DNA of 64,000 nt from Undaria pinnatifida (taxonomy: Eukaryota; Sar; Phaeophyceae; Laminariales; Alariaceae): NCBI GenBank assembly GCA_012845835.1, contig JABAKD010000016.1:13753020-13817019 (forward strand). Reading direction: 5' to 3'. Shown one piece after another: positions 55,101 to 64,000 of the stretch. The translations under genes and the position numbers were made by a program. Position 1 is the stretch's first letter, and each line of letters starts with the position of its first letter. The notes beneath the pieces are model-generated. The model ran no database searches. It saw nothing but the letters and a program-made list of their open reading frames with translations, and was not told the DNA's origin.

Positions 55101-58100
55101 AGGGCCATCGCGTCCGAGTTGAAGAAGGAAGGGCCCGGCGCTCCCCAAGCGGCGGCTCGACGAGCGTACCAGGCCCTCTGGCCTGCCAAGGCAAAACTGC
55201 AGAGGGATTTCCATGTCTTCGGTGGGGAGTTTTTGATGGCGCAACAGGCCCCCGTGCTAAGGGGGTTCTTTAATGGCTTCTTCAAGCTGCCGACCTCTCT
55301 CTGGGCGGTGAGGCCAAGTTGAACTTGATGTTGAACATGAAATTGAACTTGATGTTGATCCTGAAATTGACGTGAATCTTTTTTATTCTTCGACGTTGAT
55401 GTGGATACCAGGCCTTATCCCCTATAGATCATACCGCTTCGTTATCACTGCAACCCTTCAAGGCCATCGTGGCTCCTCGAGGGCACTCCGAGGTGTTTCC
55501 TAATTGCTGACCCTCGAGGGTGCGGTTACGCACATAACCCACCTCGGTGTGTCTCCACACTAACACTAACACTAACACTAACACTAACACTAACACCTCA
55601 ATCCAAGGAAGAGATTCACCTGCTACGGGACTACCGTCCCGCAATTGGCGTCGAGGCTAGGAATCTCTGCGGGAGCAACGCAGCAGAACTGGACGACTGG
55701 GATGCTGCTGTTCAACCATGACTCTTACGGGAACCACAACGTCAACGTTTATGCTCAAGGCGACTCTCAGATCCGCTTGCTGCTCGCACCTGAGCTCTGG
55801 GACGACCGCGCGCAACAGTCGACCACGACATGGCACTGACTGTGCCATCGGCTGCTGCTAGGGACGCAGCACTACGCTGTGCTCTATCGACAGCTTCCTG
55901 CATCGACTTGCACGGCCTTCAGCTCATCTTGAATGTCTTTCACGGCCACGGAGTCGTCTTTTTCTGCCGTGGCACAAAGTTTCTCGAGGAGGGACAACAA
56001 CCCCGTGTTGGGATGGCCGTTCATTAGCTACTGCTCTATGCCCACATGCCTTTCTCTCACTTTTTACGTTGTAGAGAGAAGGTGTTGAGAGAAAGGCATG
56101 TGGGCATAGAGCAGTAGCTAATGAACGGCCATCCCAACACGGGGTTGTTGTCCCTCCACGAGAAACTTTGTGCCACGGCAGAAAAAGGCGACTCCGTGGC
56201 CGTGAAAGACATTCAAGATGAACTGAAGGCCGTGCAAGTCGATGCAGGAAGCTGTCGATTGAGCACAGCGTAGTGCTGCGTCTCTAGCAGCAGTCGATGG
56301 CACAGTCAGTGCCATGTCGTGGTCGACTGTTTCGCGCGGTCGTCCCAGAGCTCAGGTGCGAGCAGCAAGCGGATCTGAGAGTCGCCTTGAGCACAAACGT
56401 TGACGTTGTGGTTCCCGTAAGAATCATGGTTCAGCAGCATCCTAGTTGTCCAGTTCGAAGCTGTCTGCGTCTAGGTCGTCCACGATCTGCAGTGTCCTTA
56501 TTTGTCTCATCATAGGTGGACGTATCTTCGAGGGTGAACGACTCGGAAAGCACGCGCTTCCCGATGTCGTCCCTCAGGTTACCCGACCTTGCAGAGGCCG
56601 ATGGACAATCTATCTGGGCTAGAGTCATAAACAACTTCCCAACTGCGGGAACGACCTCCACAACTGGGCACCGTCAAGTCCGTCAAGTGGACTTCTGATG
56701 GCGTGCCCGCCTCTGCCGGTATCGGGCTATATTGCCCTCCCCATACAGGGGGTCAAAGCAATATTTGCTAGTATGATTGGTTTTGTCTTTAGCTGTGCAC
56801 CCTGATACCATCCCACGGAGTCGATACCTCTTACAAGACGCGCACGTTTGCACGTCTGAAAAAGGGGGGGGTGACGTGGATACCAAGCCCTATCCCCTAG
56901 ATCGTACCGCCTCGTTGTCACTATAATCCTTCAAGGCCGTTCTGGCCCGAGGGCACTCTAAGGTGTTTCCTCGTTGCTGACCCTCGAGCGTACGGTTACG
57001 CACATAACCCACCTCGGTGTGTCTCCACACTAATAACACTAACACTAACACTAACACCTCAATCCAAGGAAAATATTAACCTGCTACGGGACTACGGTCC
57101 CGCATTGAATTTATCTGGAAATTGAGTTTAGGGGTTTCCATGCCTTCGGCGGGAAGTTTTTGATGGCGCAACAGACCCCCGTGCTAAGGGGGTTCATTAA
57201 CGGCTTGTCCCTCTGTTGAGTAGCCCCGCCAATCAGAAATGTTTTGGCCCAAAAGAGGTACGGCGTGTACCCCTATGGTGTAGTTCCTCAGGTAATGAGC
57301 CCCGTCAGTCATAAATGTGTTGGCCCCAAAGAGGTACTGTATGTGCCCGTATCATACAATAGTTACTTCGAAGTATTTAGTTTAGGAGCCACGTCAGTCG
57401 TAAATATGTTGACTCGAAAGAGGCACTGCATGCACACCTATCGCAGCACGCGTCACTTCCGGCTACGCCATATCTCACCGCACCCTACATTGTCGGTTTC
57501 GTCGGTTGCGCTGCATGCCTCCGCAAGGGTTTCCTCTCCGGCTACCCGAACCTCCCTTACAACGAGCTGCACCAGACTTGGCAGGGCCGCTTCGGGTTCG
57601 GTGTACAGTTCTTCTTAAAGGTACGGGTACACTATTTCCCACCGTCCCATCTATTGTCTAAGCATTTCTTCTCCGGACCCCTCCCTTTTTGTGTCCCAGA
57701 TCCGAGGTCACCATGTAGGCACCCCCCCCCCTCCCCTGCATGTACGTTGCATGCCTTCGTTGTTATCGTAAGGATGATTAGGTGTTTCTTCCCTCGTCTT
57801 CTTGCGTGGAACTGTGCACTGGCACTGTGCAGCACTATTGCGAGTGCAGACAGAAAGTCTCCGGTTTGAGTTGAGACCCAAGGCCAAGGATCCCCCTTCG
57901 AATCTTCGTTTTCCCTGCTCTCAGCAAAGTCGTGTTTTTGTTTTTTCTTGTTGGCTAGAAACACATGGAATTCGAGGCGCTGGGGCCGTTCGAAGCAGAT
58001 TTAAGCTTTCTTTGAGCTCAGTCGTTTTGGCCCTTGATCTGATATCCTTGTATTGCACTCTTGAGGATGTGGGAGTGTATCTGTCGGTCGTTAGTTTTGA

Positions 58101-59252
58101 TCGCGTCCTCGATGACACATGCGACATTCGGGTGATAGCCGAGGTGAGCATCTTGTGTATTCCTTCTTGATGCCGTTTTCCCCAACTGAATCGACCCGCA
58201 TCCGCACGCCACCCCTGTAACCTGTACCCTGTACCTGTAACGTGTGCCCTGTACCCTATTGTGCACCTTATGCTGTACCCTGTGCCTTTATCGGCACCCG
58301 ATAACTTGTACCCTGTCTGTATCCTATACCTTGTACCCAATAACTTGTACCCTGTCTGTCTCCTGTACCTTGTACCCGATAACTTGCATCCTGTCGGTAT
58401 CCTATACCTTGTACCGGATAACTTGTACCCTCTCTGTCTCCTGTACCTTGTACCCGATAACTTGTACCCTGTCTGTCTCCTATACCTTGTACCCTGCACT
58501 TTATACGTTGCACCCTGTCCGCTGTCCCCTGTGCCCTGTAGGCCGTAATCTGTACTGTACCCTGTACCTGTACCTTATACCTTTTGCCCTGCCTGTACCC
58601 TATACCTTTTGCCCTGCCTGTACCCGATACCTCGTACTCTGTACCATGCACCCTGTACCACCACCCTGTCCTTCACCATGTACCCTGTACGGTGTGCTCT
58701 CGTACGTTGTACCCTGTATCGTGTGCCCTGTATGTTGTACTCTGTTTCGTGTACCCTCCACCTGCATCGTGTATCTGCATCCGGCACCTGTACTTCCATC
58801 CAGTACCCTGTACATTGTACCCTGTACGTCCACCCTGTACCCTATATCTGCAGCCTGTACCCTTTTCCTTGTGCCATATGCCCTCTACCTTTACCCTGTA
58901 ACTGCACCCTGCACCTGCGCCCTACACCCTTAACCTGTACCCTGTACGTTGTATATTTCGCGGGGGGCATGTATCACAGCTCGCCCCAGCAGTCCAGTTC
59001 CAGCTGGCCTTGGCAGGAGCGCTAAACGGCTGGCAATACGGACTCATCAGCGCTGTTTCGCCCCTAGCTGCTGTGGAAGACGCCAAAGACCTGCAGTTTG
59101 ACAGTGAAGTGGAAGCTATTCGCTCTGCTGCTGCAACAACAGCAGCAGCGCCGGCTACGGCGACAGTAAGCGATGGCGACGACAGTGATAGCAGCAGTGG
59201 CCAAGGGGAGGGGGGGGCAGCGGACGCTGCCAAGGAGCTTGTAGCAGCGTGA
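49101..59252 (+). CDS. LCYB: Lycopene beta-cyclase, plastid-targeted, 10 exons, 625 aa
   Basis: Predicted exons: 49101-49481, 51432-51557, 51795-51998, 52760-52925, 53522-53703, 54229-54381, 54527-54586, 55068-55307, 57528-57620, 58980-59252 (TGA); all GT-AG, phases consistent. The enzyme cyclises the ends of lycopene to beta-carotene in the plastid, the branch leading to zeaxanthin and fucoxanthin-type pigments. Evidence: FAD-binding VGYGPAGG (about residues 119-126) with IIDPN, the cyclase signature PNYGVWVEEWEAL, INRAYARVSRDKM, VVDSSGH, LFMDYRTDY, PTFLYAMPMG, FFEETSLVARPPISF, CYIPMGGAMP, RVVAFGGASGLVHAATGYM, LWPAKAKLQRDFHVFGGEFL and FFNGFFKLP. The N-terminus from 49,101 is a signal peptide (PSALLLSFTAAATAF) followed by VVHHAP, resembling the heterokont ASAFAP-type cleavage motif; this is why 49,101 is preferred to the in-frame ATG at 49,047. 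A Gly/Met-rich spacer and a Ser/Asp/Ala-rich tail of about 50 residues flank the catalytic core. Confidence 0.93.
50028..50078. repeat. GC-rich hairpin element, copy 3
   Basis: Best copy: GCGGGCGGC and GCCGCCCGC form a perfect 9-bp stem around TGAC, flanked by GGCTCCGCTCC and TACGCTCGCGCAAGGAA. It lies in lycopene cyclase intron 1, directly after a TACCTGGTA motif. Confidence 0.8.
50172..50235 (-). repeat. Truncated CAGCTGTGAG-family copy
   Basis: CGCAGCTTGCAAAGATGAGT, AAATTCGTTGAACTTACAGCTG: the terminal block of the family, reversed, in lycopene cyclase intron 1. Confidence 0.6.
50671..50935. repeat. Interspersed short direct repeats in lycopene cyclase intron 1
   Basis: (G)TCGTC.A.CAACCTCCTGAAAATAG.TACT occurs three times (about 50,671, 50,738, 50,899). 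GAAGGTGTA.AA.CAGCGGTAGTAACAGCAG occurs twice between the second and third. Confidence 0.7.
52985..53055 (+). repeat. Truncated CAGCTGTGAGATCGA-family copy
   Basis: TTAGCTGTGAGATCGAGAGA, TTCGTCGAAGC, GCTAGCTGCGTGTGATACTT, CGATCG; in lycopene cyclase intron 4. A block further on (about 53,135-53,200) is the inverse of 32,375-32,430. Confidence 0.65.
55400..55643. repeat. Left long terminal repeat
   Basis: Starts TGTGGATACC, ends CCGTCCCGCA; contains six CTAACA hexamers (55,560-55,598). Preceded by TTGA. Confidence 0.65.
55686..56458. repeat. Large palindrome (arms about 375 bp) inside the LTR element
   Basis: The left arm (55,686-56,060) and right arm (56,081-56,458) are near-perfect reverse complements around a spacer of about 20 nt (TTTTTACGTTGTAGAGAGAA). 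Both arms encode the same two short peptides in mirrored positions (MALTVPS.AARDAALRCA on the outward strand; NHDSYGNHNVNV in another frame). The matching stop codons, with few substitutions, indicate a recent inverted duplication and not two independent genes. Confidence 0.85.
56872..57104. repeat. Right long terminal repeat
   Basis: CGTGGATACCAAGCCCTATC to ACGGTCCCGCA, followed by TTGA. It has fewer CTAACA units than the left copy and about 10-15% divergence. Confidence 0.65.
57128..57217 (+). pseudogene. Decayed duplicate of lycopene cyclase exon 8
   Basis: TTTCCATGCCTTCGGCGGGA, AGTTTTTGATGGCGCAACAG, CCCCCGTGCTAAGGGGGTTC, ATTAACGGCTTGTCC reproduces the exon 8 segment at 55,208-55,290 at roughly 85-90% identity, but lacks the last codons and a donor. 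It sits 20 bp after the right LTR, on the far side of the element from the real exon. Confidence 0.8.
57225..57440 (+). repeat. Three-copy degenerate tandem repeat upstream of lycopene cyclase exon 9
   Basis: Units share (A/G)AGCC.CGTCAGTC.TAAAT.TGTT, GGCC.(C/A)AAAGAGGTAC and GT.TGTACCC, period about 70 bp. Confidence 0.65.
58200..58950 (+). repeat. (CCTGTACC)n degenerate array before the last lycopene cyclase exon
   Basis: TGTACCC(T)/CCTGTACCTTGTACC units, with a higher-order block (CGATAACTTGTACCCTGTCT, five times between 58,290 and 58,480). It is pyrimidine-rich on the sense strand and ends about 30 nt before the exon 10 acceptor (58,979). Confidence 0.9.
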
Positions 59253-59345
59253 GGAGACAGGCGGGCGGGGGGCGGGGGCGGGGTGGCGCGCCAAGCTAAA
59301 GGGGGGGGGGGCGGGGCACGGTACCAAGCAAGACGGGGGGGTCGC
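59253..59345 (+). other. G-run cluster at the start of the lycopene cyclase 3' UTR
   Basis: Immediately after the TGA, the sense strand has at least six runs of three or more G (GCGGGCGGGG, GGGCGGGGGCGGGG, a 12-G run, GGGCGGGG, ACGGGGGGG), enough for RNA G-quadruplexes in the mature transcript. Confidence 0.6.
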
Positions 59346-62300
59346 TGTGCGGGGCGTGCGGTGCAGAGCTGACTGGGCAGAAATTCTGTCGTCGTGCAGC
59401 TTTTTTTGTTTGCATTTTTTGTCGCTGTTGACTCGACTGATGTCAGTCGTTTCTGGAAGGTCGCTTTTCTGTCCAGTCTGCTGTTTTTTTTTGCCGAAGT
59501 GGACGAAATATCAAACACATGGGTTGGTGGCGGTTGGTAGGGGACGCCGCCCTCGTCAAGAGAAATTGACGCCTTGTTTTTGTATTGCTTGTTGGCGCTT
59601 CACACGCACGTGTTCTATAGCTTTAGCTTGACTTTCTGCAAGAACAGCGATCACGGTTTGTCGACGTTTTTTTTTTGTTTGTCGGGAGATTTTAACCTTG
59701 CCTACTAGAGCGGATGGTGGGAGTGTGTCCCCTCCCTTCTGTGGCTCTCTGGTTTGGTGGGAGGCAGGAGTTGGCCGCAGTCACAGACACAGTCGCAGTC
59801 GCGCTCCCTCTGGCCAAGAGGGGCGTGTAAATCAAGGGCTATTTGCGGGCCTATAGTTGCATCCTCGCTGTGTTCTGGGGGGGGGTCCGCAGGCGGCACG
59901 GCACTGCGCCTGGTGCTACTATTTTCAGGGAAGGGCTAGAATTTTTGGGTAGATATCAATAATTGTGAAACGCTCGTGGCGGCGGTGGAGGCGGACATGG
60001 GCGAGCTGCGAGACGTACGGATGTTGACGTCTTTGGGGGTTTAAAGGCAAACAACGTCGGAAAAACACGTAAAAAAATAACAACGAGTACAGCGTCCACA
60101 ACACAAAGACAGCCCCATCTGCCGCGGCAGAGGGTGTGCCCGCCCCACAATCTAAGGAGCTGTCCCACACGCACTTGCAGCCTGGTACTTCCTGGACTGC
60201 TGCATGCCCTTCGTGTTTCATATGAACAGTCGCTTTTGATAATATCATTCTAGTGTGTATGTTTCGGTCGCTGAACGTAGGGCACCAAAAGACCACTTTA
60301 GAACTGCGCTCACGTTTTTCGGTGACAAAGTACTTGTGGTTAGTGTGGGGTATGTTTTGCAGCTCTGAAAGGGCTTTTGAGCCAATGCGTTGGAATAATG
60401 AATTCCGGTTTTGTGTTTGTGTTGGGGGCGTCCGATTCATATACGAACAACACCACTCCCAGCTGAAGCACAGCAGTAGGCGGCATGACTTGAGAAAAAC
60501 TCGAGCCATGGTCGTGGCAGGGCGTGCGTGTCATAAAACAACGTTCTAATTCAAACATTGTTTCGTGGTTGTATGTTATGTTTCGTGCAAACGTCGAGCA
60601 AAAATAATGTCTCAAATGCCAATTTCTTCATCGTTTTGCTGCTGCAAAAATGAGCCCATACTAATTCCCCGTGTTTTTTTCCTGAAGATGTGGTGTAGTT
60701 TTGAAGGGGTTGAAGTTAGGCCGCATAATTTACATTTTAGGCGGGGACACACACAAGTTTCTCCGGCGCCCTGTGCCTTGAGCTACACCATGGTACTGGT
60801 ACCAGTATGCATTTAGGATCATTTTTACCGAAGCCTTTTTTGGTTTTCCGGAAAACTCGGATTGTTATGTACGGAGGCGTTCTGCCACAAAAAAATAGGT
60901 TTTTGTACAGCGTGCAAAAAACGTGGAAAGCTTTCATATCGAAATCTCCAAAAGCACTGGCGTTTGGTTGGATCTTTCGTGAATATTCAATCAGAATTAT
61001 ATTTTCAACCTCCACTTTCTTCCTACATTTCACCTTCTTCATGCATCACCTTTTTTTTTAGGGAGATACCTCGCCGCCTCCCCTACGACAAACTATCCTC
61101 TACACATAAAGAGGATGCGACTTTTCTCTCATAATTATCCCCGCCTCCACTACGCCGGTTTGCCCGGAAAGACAAGAGGGAAGAAGGGGGGGGGCGACTC
61201 TGAGATAACAGCACGCCGCCTGATGCGAGTGTGGCTTTCCAAATCTCCAAAATTGCTGGCGTTTGGTCGGAAATCATGATAAAAAAGGTGGAGATTTTGG
61301 ATTTTATCGATATAACTTGCTTCGACAAAAATTCCTTAAATAGGCGACCCACGATAGCCCCCGCAGTAAAGGGGCGGTCGAGCGGATGTGGGAGTGGTTT
61401 CAAGAGGTGTTATGCCGGGGTTCTGCAAGTTACCAGTTATGGGCAACACGCGGGAGGAAGAGTAGAGCGCTTGCTAGATGCCGGGGCGAAGACAAAATAT
61501 ATTTCACGTATTATAACATAACCCATACGAGTAGCCACCTAGGAAAACATGGAGATGCATCTAGGACGTTGGAAACCCGGGGATTTGACGCAGAATGAGC
61601 ACTGACGACCACAGGTTCTAACCTTCGAAAACACGCGAGGGAGCTGAGGGGGTGTGAAGGACGGTGGTGGGACGGGTGTACGCACTTCCAAGTACCGTAC
61701 CGCGGGTGCGGCGTGTGGCCGTCAGGGCATCATCTTGTTTCCGTCCACGGTTTCCACGAATCTATACCATAGGTACCCGGGCGGGGACTGGTAAGAGCTT
61801 AGTCGCAGTTACGTGGCCAGCAGGGTCGGAAGAATCCAGACCGCGCAAAGCAGGGGACGAGTTTCCTCGTCAACAGTGGGCGACGAGTGAAAAATGTGGA
61901 CCTGCGGAGGAGGGAGGCGGTTAACCCGGTTGCTGGGATGCCTACTTCGAACCGACGCTCACACGCGTCGGGCTGGCGGGGTGTTGTCGAGGCATGGCGC
62001 CAAGGGTGAACGGACAATCGATTATATATTCCCGGAAGGTTCGCTAGGCACCGACGCTCACATGTGTCTGGGTAGGGGGGTGTTGCAGCCACGCGGGGCC
62101 CAGTAAAACCGAAGATCTGTTAAACGGAAGCTGTGCATGCTGTTACCGAGCAATGACCCGGATGCCGACTTTGGGGCGACGATAGTTATGCGTCAGACAG
62201 GGGGGAAGTGTTGTGACGAAGCGGCGCCAAGCAGAACCGGAGGATTTGTCTCGTGCTACGATAGAGGTGCACCACTTTTTTTCTGATATTCCTCAATTTG

Positions 62301-63149
62301 GGAGCTCAAGACCTGTCCTTCTTGACCCAAAATAATTTGGAGAAAATAATAGTAAAAACTGCTACCATACGGGATGAAAAACCTCATGGCCTAGGTACGC
62401 AACGAGAATCATGCAAAAAAAATGGCGTATATCCGACGATTTTGGATTAAGGAGTGTCTTAAGTCATTCAGAAAACCGAAAAGCAGAAAAGTGCTGCCTC
62501 TATCGTAGCATGCGTCACGTTAAGAGCAGACGGAGGGTGCACATGCTGTTGCCGGGCCGTGACTCGGATGCCCGCTTGGGACCGACGATAATTGTGCGTC
62601 GGACAGGGGGGGTGTTGCAGCGCCGAGGCGCCGAAAAAGGACGGGGGATCGACCCGTTGTATGAAAGGCGCACATGCTGTTGCCGGGTCGAGACCGGGAT
62701 GCCCTTTTTTTGCATCGACAATAATTAATAGTTGTGCGTTGGTCAGGGGGGCGTTGCAGGGCCGTAGCGCAAATCGAGGTGTGTTTCGACTTTCCGGACT
62801 ACATCTACGAACACATATTTAACTGTAAAGAGTGTGGAGGAGGCACCTTTTCCTGGTAACATTTGAAATTTACTTTACATTAATGCTTCAGCAGGAAACC
62901 CAGCCAGAGGTAGAATTCCTGTCTCTTTCCTAAGGTTAATCATTATCCTATCCCGTACTACTTGTTTTTTTATGTTTGAGCAAACTCAAAGGATGACGCT
63001 TCCAGTGCTAGTTGCTGTCCTGAGGCCAACGCAAGGTAGCTTTCCCGTCTCTGTCCTAAGGTTAATCGGTGTCCGGTTCCATACCACTTATTTCCTAGGT
63101 CCGTACCACTTATTTTTTTGGGTTTAAGCAAAATGAAAGGATGACGCTT
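59346..63149. other. Intergenic stretch downstream of the lycopene cyclase gene
   Basis: No coding exon is supported. A 194-codon frame on the minus strand (60,509-59,925) has no recognisable domain and mixed composition. Two stretches resemble each other (TCTCCAAAA.CACTGGCGTTTGGT at 60,946 and TCTCCAAAATTGCTGGCGTTTG at 61,243). The degenerate repeats at 61,900-62,790 and 62,925-63,150 are listed separately. Confidence 0.55.
61900..62790. repeat. Degenerate tandem repeat family, units about 60-120 bp
   Basis: About five units share CACATGCTGTTGCCGGG, ACTCGGATGCC, GACCGACGATAATTGTGCGT and CGGACAGGGGGG.GTGTTGCAG..CG.GGCGCC, at about 61,925, 62,045, 62,130, 62,530 and 62,670. An unrelated block at 62,408-62,475 interrupts them. 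Confidence 0.7.
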
Positions 63150-63150
63150 T
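62925..63150. repeat. Two-copy tandem duplication including a copy of a terminal exon tail
   Basis: Both units contain TCTCT.TCCTAAGGTTAATC, ATACCACTTATTT or TACTACTTGTTTT, AAAGGATGACGCTT.CAGTG and TAGTTGCTGTCCTGA. The block ending at about 63,035 duplicates the end of the presumed minus-strand exon at 63,150. Confidence 0.75.
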
Positions 63151-63294
63151 CAGTGATAGTTGCTGTCCTGATCGTCGTCCTTTTCCCTGTTGAGCCTGTC
63201 CGCCGCCGAAGCTTTCTGGTTCGCCCCAAAGGCGTCCCGTCCCCAGAGCGCATCGAGCGCCCTGTTGCCCAGCGCTTGCACGCCGGGGTGTCTT
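63150..63294 (-). CDS. Probable terminal coding exon of an unidentified minus-strand gene (partial)
   Basis: Reading the minus strand after an acceptor (TATCTCCACAG, border at 63,295), one frame gives HPGVQALGNRALDALWGRDA, FGANQKASAADRLNREKDDD, QDSNYH and stops at TGA (63,152-63,150). The GC-rich third positions, charged helical composition and clean stop resemble the real exons of this window. I do not recognise the family. The start phase implied is 1 nt plus whole codons. Upstream exons would lie at 63.3-64 kb or beyond the window; none is clear. It would continue the alternating-strand layout. The same DNA also has a plus-strand frame of 81 codons starting with a hydrophobic stretch (63,141-63,386), a weaker alternative. 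Confidence 0.45.
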
Positions 63295-64000
63295 CTGTGG
63301 AGATACGTCACCTAGCAATAACACAGCCAAGTAAACGTGCACGAAACTTATTTTCATCACGATCAAGGTTGGAAACGGGTGCATGACCTATTGTCGTCCC
63401 GCCTAAGGATATTAGGTGTTAACACGGTGGCTTTGTCGAGAAGCAATACTTTATCTGGGGGGCAACGGGGTGGGGGCTGAAGGGGCGGGGGTCCTTGTTC
63501 CTACGTTGTGTTGAATGGCGAACACAATACAGTAAGTAGCATGTATCTACTTCGTGTTTATCGTCTCGTGGGGTCTCTAGGTGTGTTCTATCGGCATGTC
63601 CACTTGTATTTGGTTAACCACTTTGGGACTTGATATAGTATAGAGAAGATCGACCAGTAAAACTGACGTTTACAGCATCGACCATTCGAAGCAACGAGGG
63701 CGGCTCGGATATTGGTGATACGTTTCGTGCCCGAACAGCGATGATATAACGATAATTCCACAAGATGCACGACCAGATCGATCCCGTTCGTACTGCTGCG
63801 CACTGATGGAGACGGCGGACAACATCGCACTTGTCACGTCTTTGGTCGCGATACACGGGCTCCAAAAGGGTTTAAATGGTCAGTCAAATGGGTCAATTGA
63901 AATCCTACTATTACCATTGCGGGGGGGATCAAACTAATCGAAACCCAGGGTGTACACTAAAAAATGTATATTCCCATATTATTACTAAGCATATTTGGTC
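63295..64000. other. Window end, nothing firm
   Basis: Frames of about 80 codons overlap on the minus strand at 63,588-63,865, without family similarity or convincing splice sites. If the fourth gene is real, its penultimate intron begins here. Confidence 0.4.

Larger units (their letters stand above)
55400..57104. mobile_element. Small non-autonomous LTR element (TRIM-like) in lycopene cyclase intron 8
   Basis: Two direct repeats of about 235-245 bp (55,400-55,643 and 56,873-57,104) share TGGATACCA..CC.TATCCCCTA, GTTACGCACATAACCCACCT, a (CTAACA)n run and CTGCTACGGGACTAC.GTCCCGCA. The left copy begins TG and ends CA. TTGA flanks the pair on both sides (55,396-55,399 and 57,105-57,108), a 4-bp target duplication. 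A TGG-initial primer-binding-like site (TGGCGTCGAGGCTAGG, 55,646) follows the left repeat, and a purine tract (GAAAAAGGGGGGGG) precedes the right one. The interior lacks reverse transcriptase and contains a large palindrome. The TG of the right repeat has mutated to CG. Confidence 0.7.

Noticed and set aside
55830-56315. Pair of identical small genes on opposite strands
   Set aside because: They are the two arms of one palindrome inside a mobile element; mirrored frames follow from the inverted duplication.
59925-60509. 194-codon minus-strand frame downstream of lycopene cyclase
   Set aside because: No family similarity, no supporting splice or codon pattern, and a competing 98-codon frame on the other strand.

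Overview
This is a window of eukaryotic nuclear DNA, most likely from a photosynthetic stramenopile; a brown alga fits best. The basis for this is: three protein genes split into 8-13 GC-rich exons by long repeat-filled introns; a plastid carotenoid enzyme whose N-terminus is a hydrophobic signal peptide followed by an ATAF-V motif of the heterokont bipartite plastid-targeting type; and genes that alternate strand (+,-,+,-) with one tight divergent promoter. I recall this alternating layout being reported for brown algal genomes. The species cannot be fixed from the sequence alone.

Layout: 1-10.5 kb is gene-poor and full of small repeats: a 791-bp terminal-inverted-repeat (TIR) element, many copies of a short 'CAGCTGTGAGATCGA' family and a large inverted repeat. 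From 10,590 to 26,911 (+) lies an 8-exon cyclin-Y/Pho80-type cyclin gene. Its introns hold a 1.18-kb TIR element, two 11-bp satellites, CCCTA/TAGGG arrays and decayed copies of two of its own exons. From 26.9 to 34.1 kb is repeat-rich intergenic DNA. From 48,629 down to 34,117 (-) is a 13-exon TMTC-type gene (multi-pass GT-C membrane protein with DUF1736 and C-terminal TPRs). Its introns hold a 22-bp satellite and a 1-kb CCCGA pentamer array, and at least two introns have GC-AG borders. Only 471 bp separate its start codon from that of a 10-exon lycopene beta-cyclase gene, 49,101-59,252 (+), whose intron 8 contains a small LTR element with a palindromic interior. The last 4.7 kb is intergenic, apart from what looks like the terminal coding exon of a fourth gene on the minus strand (63,294-63,150).

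All exon models were built by hand from splice sites, reading phase and family similarity. Every junction is phase-consistent: the totals are 1107, 3681 and 1878 coding nt for the three genes, each a whole number of codons. The gene products are not functionally linked: a cell-cycle/CDK partner, an ER glycosyltransferase-like protein and a plastid carotenoid enzyme. What links the window is its non-coding structure: partial exon duplications left in introns, minisatellites with units that are multiples of 11 bp, and a strongly over-represented near-palindrome, TACCWGGTA (W = A or T).
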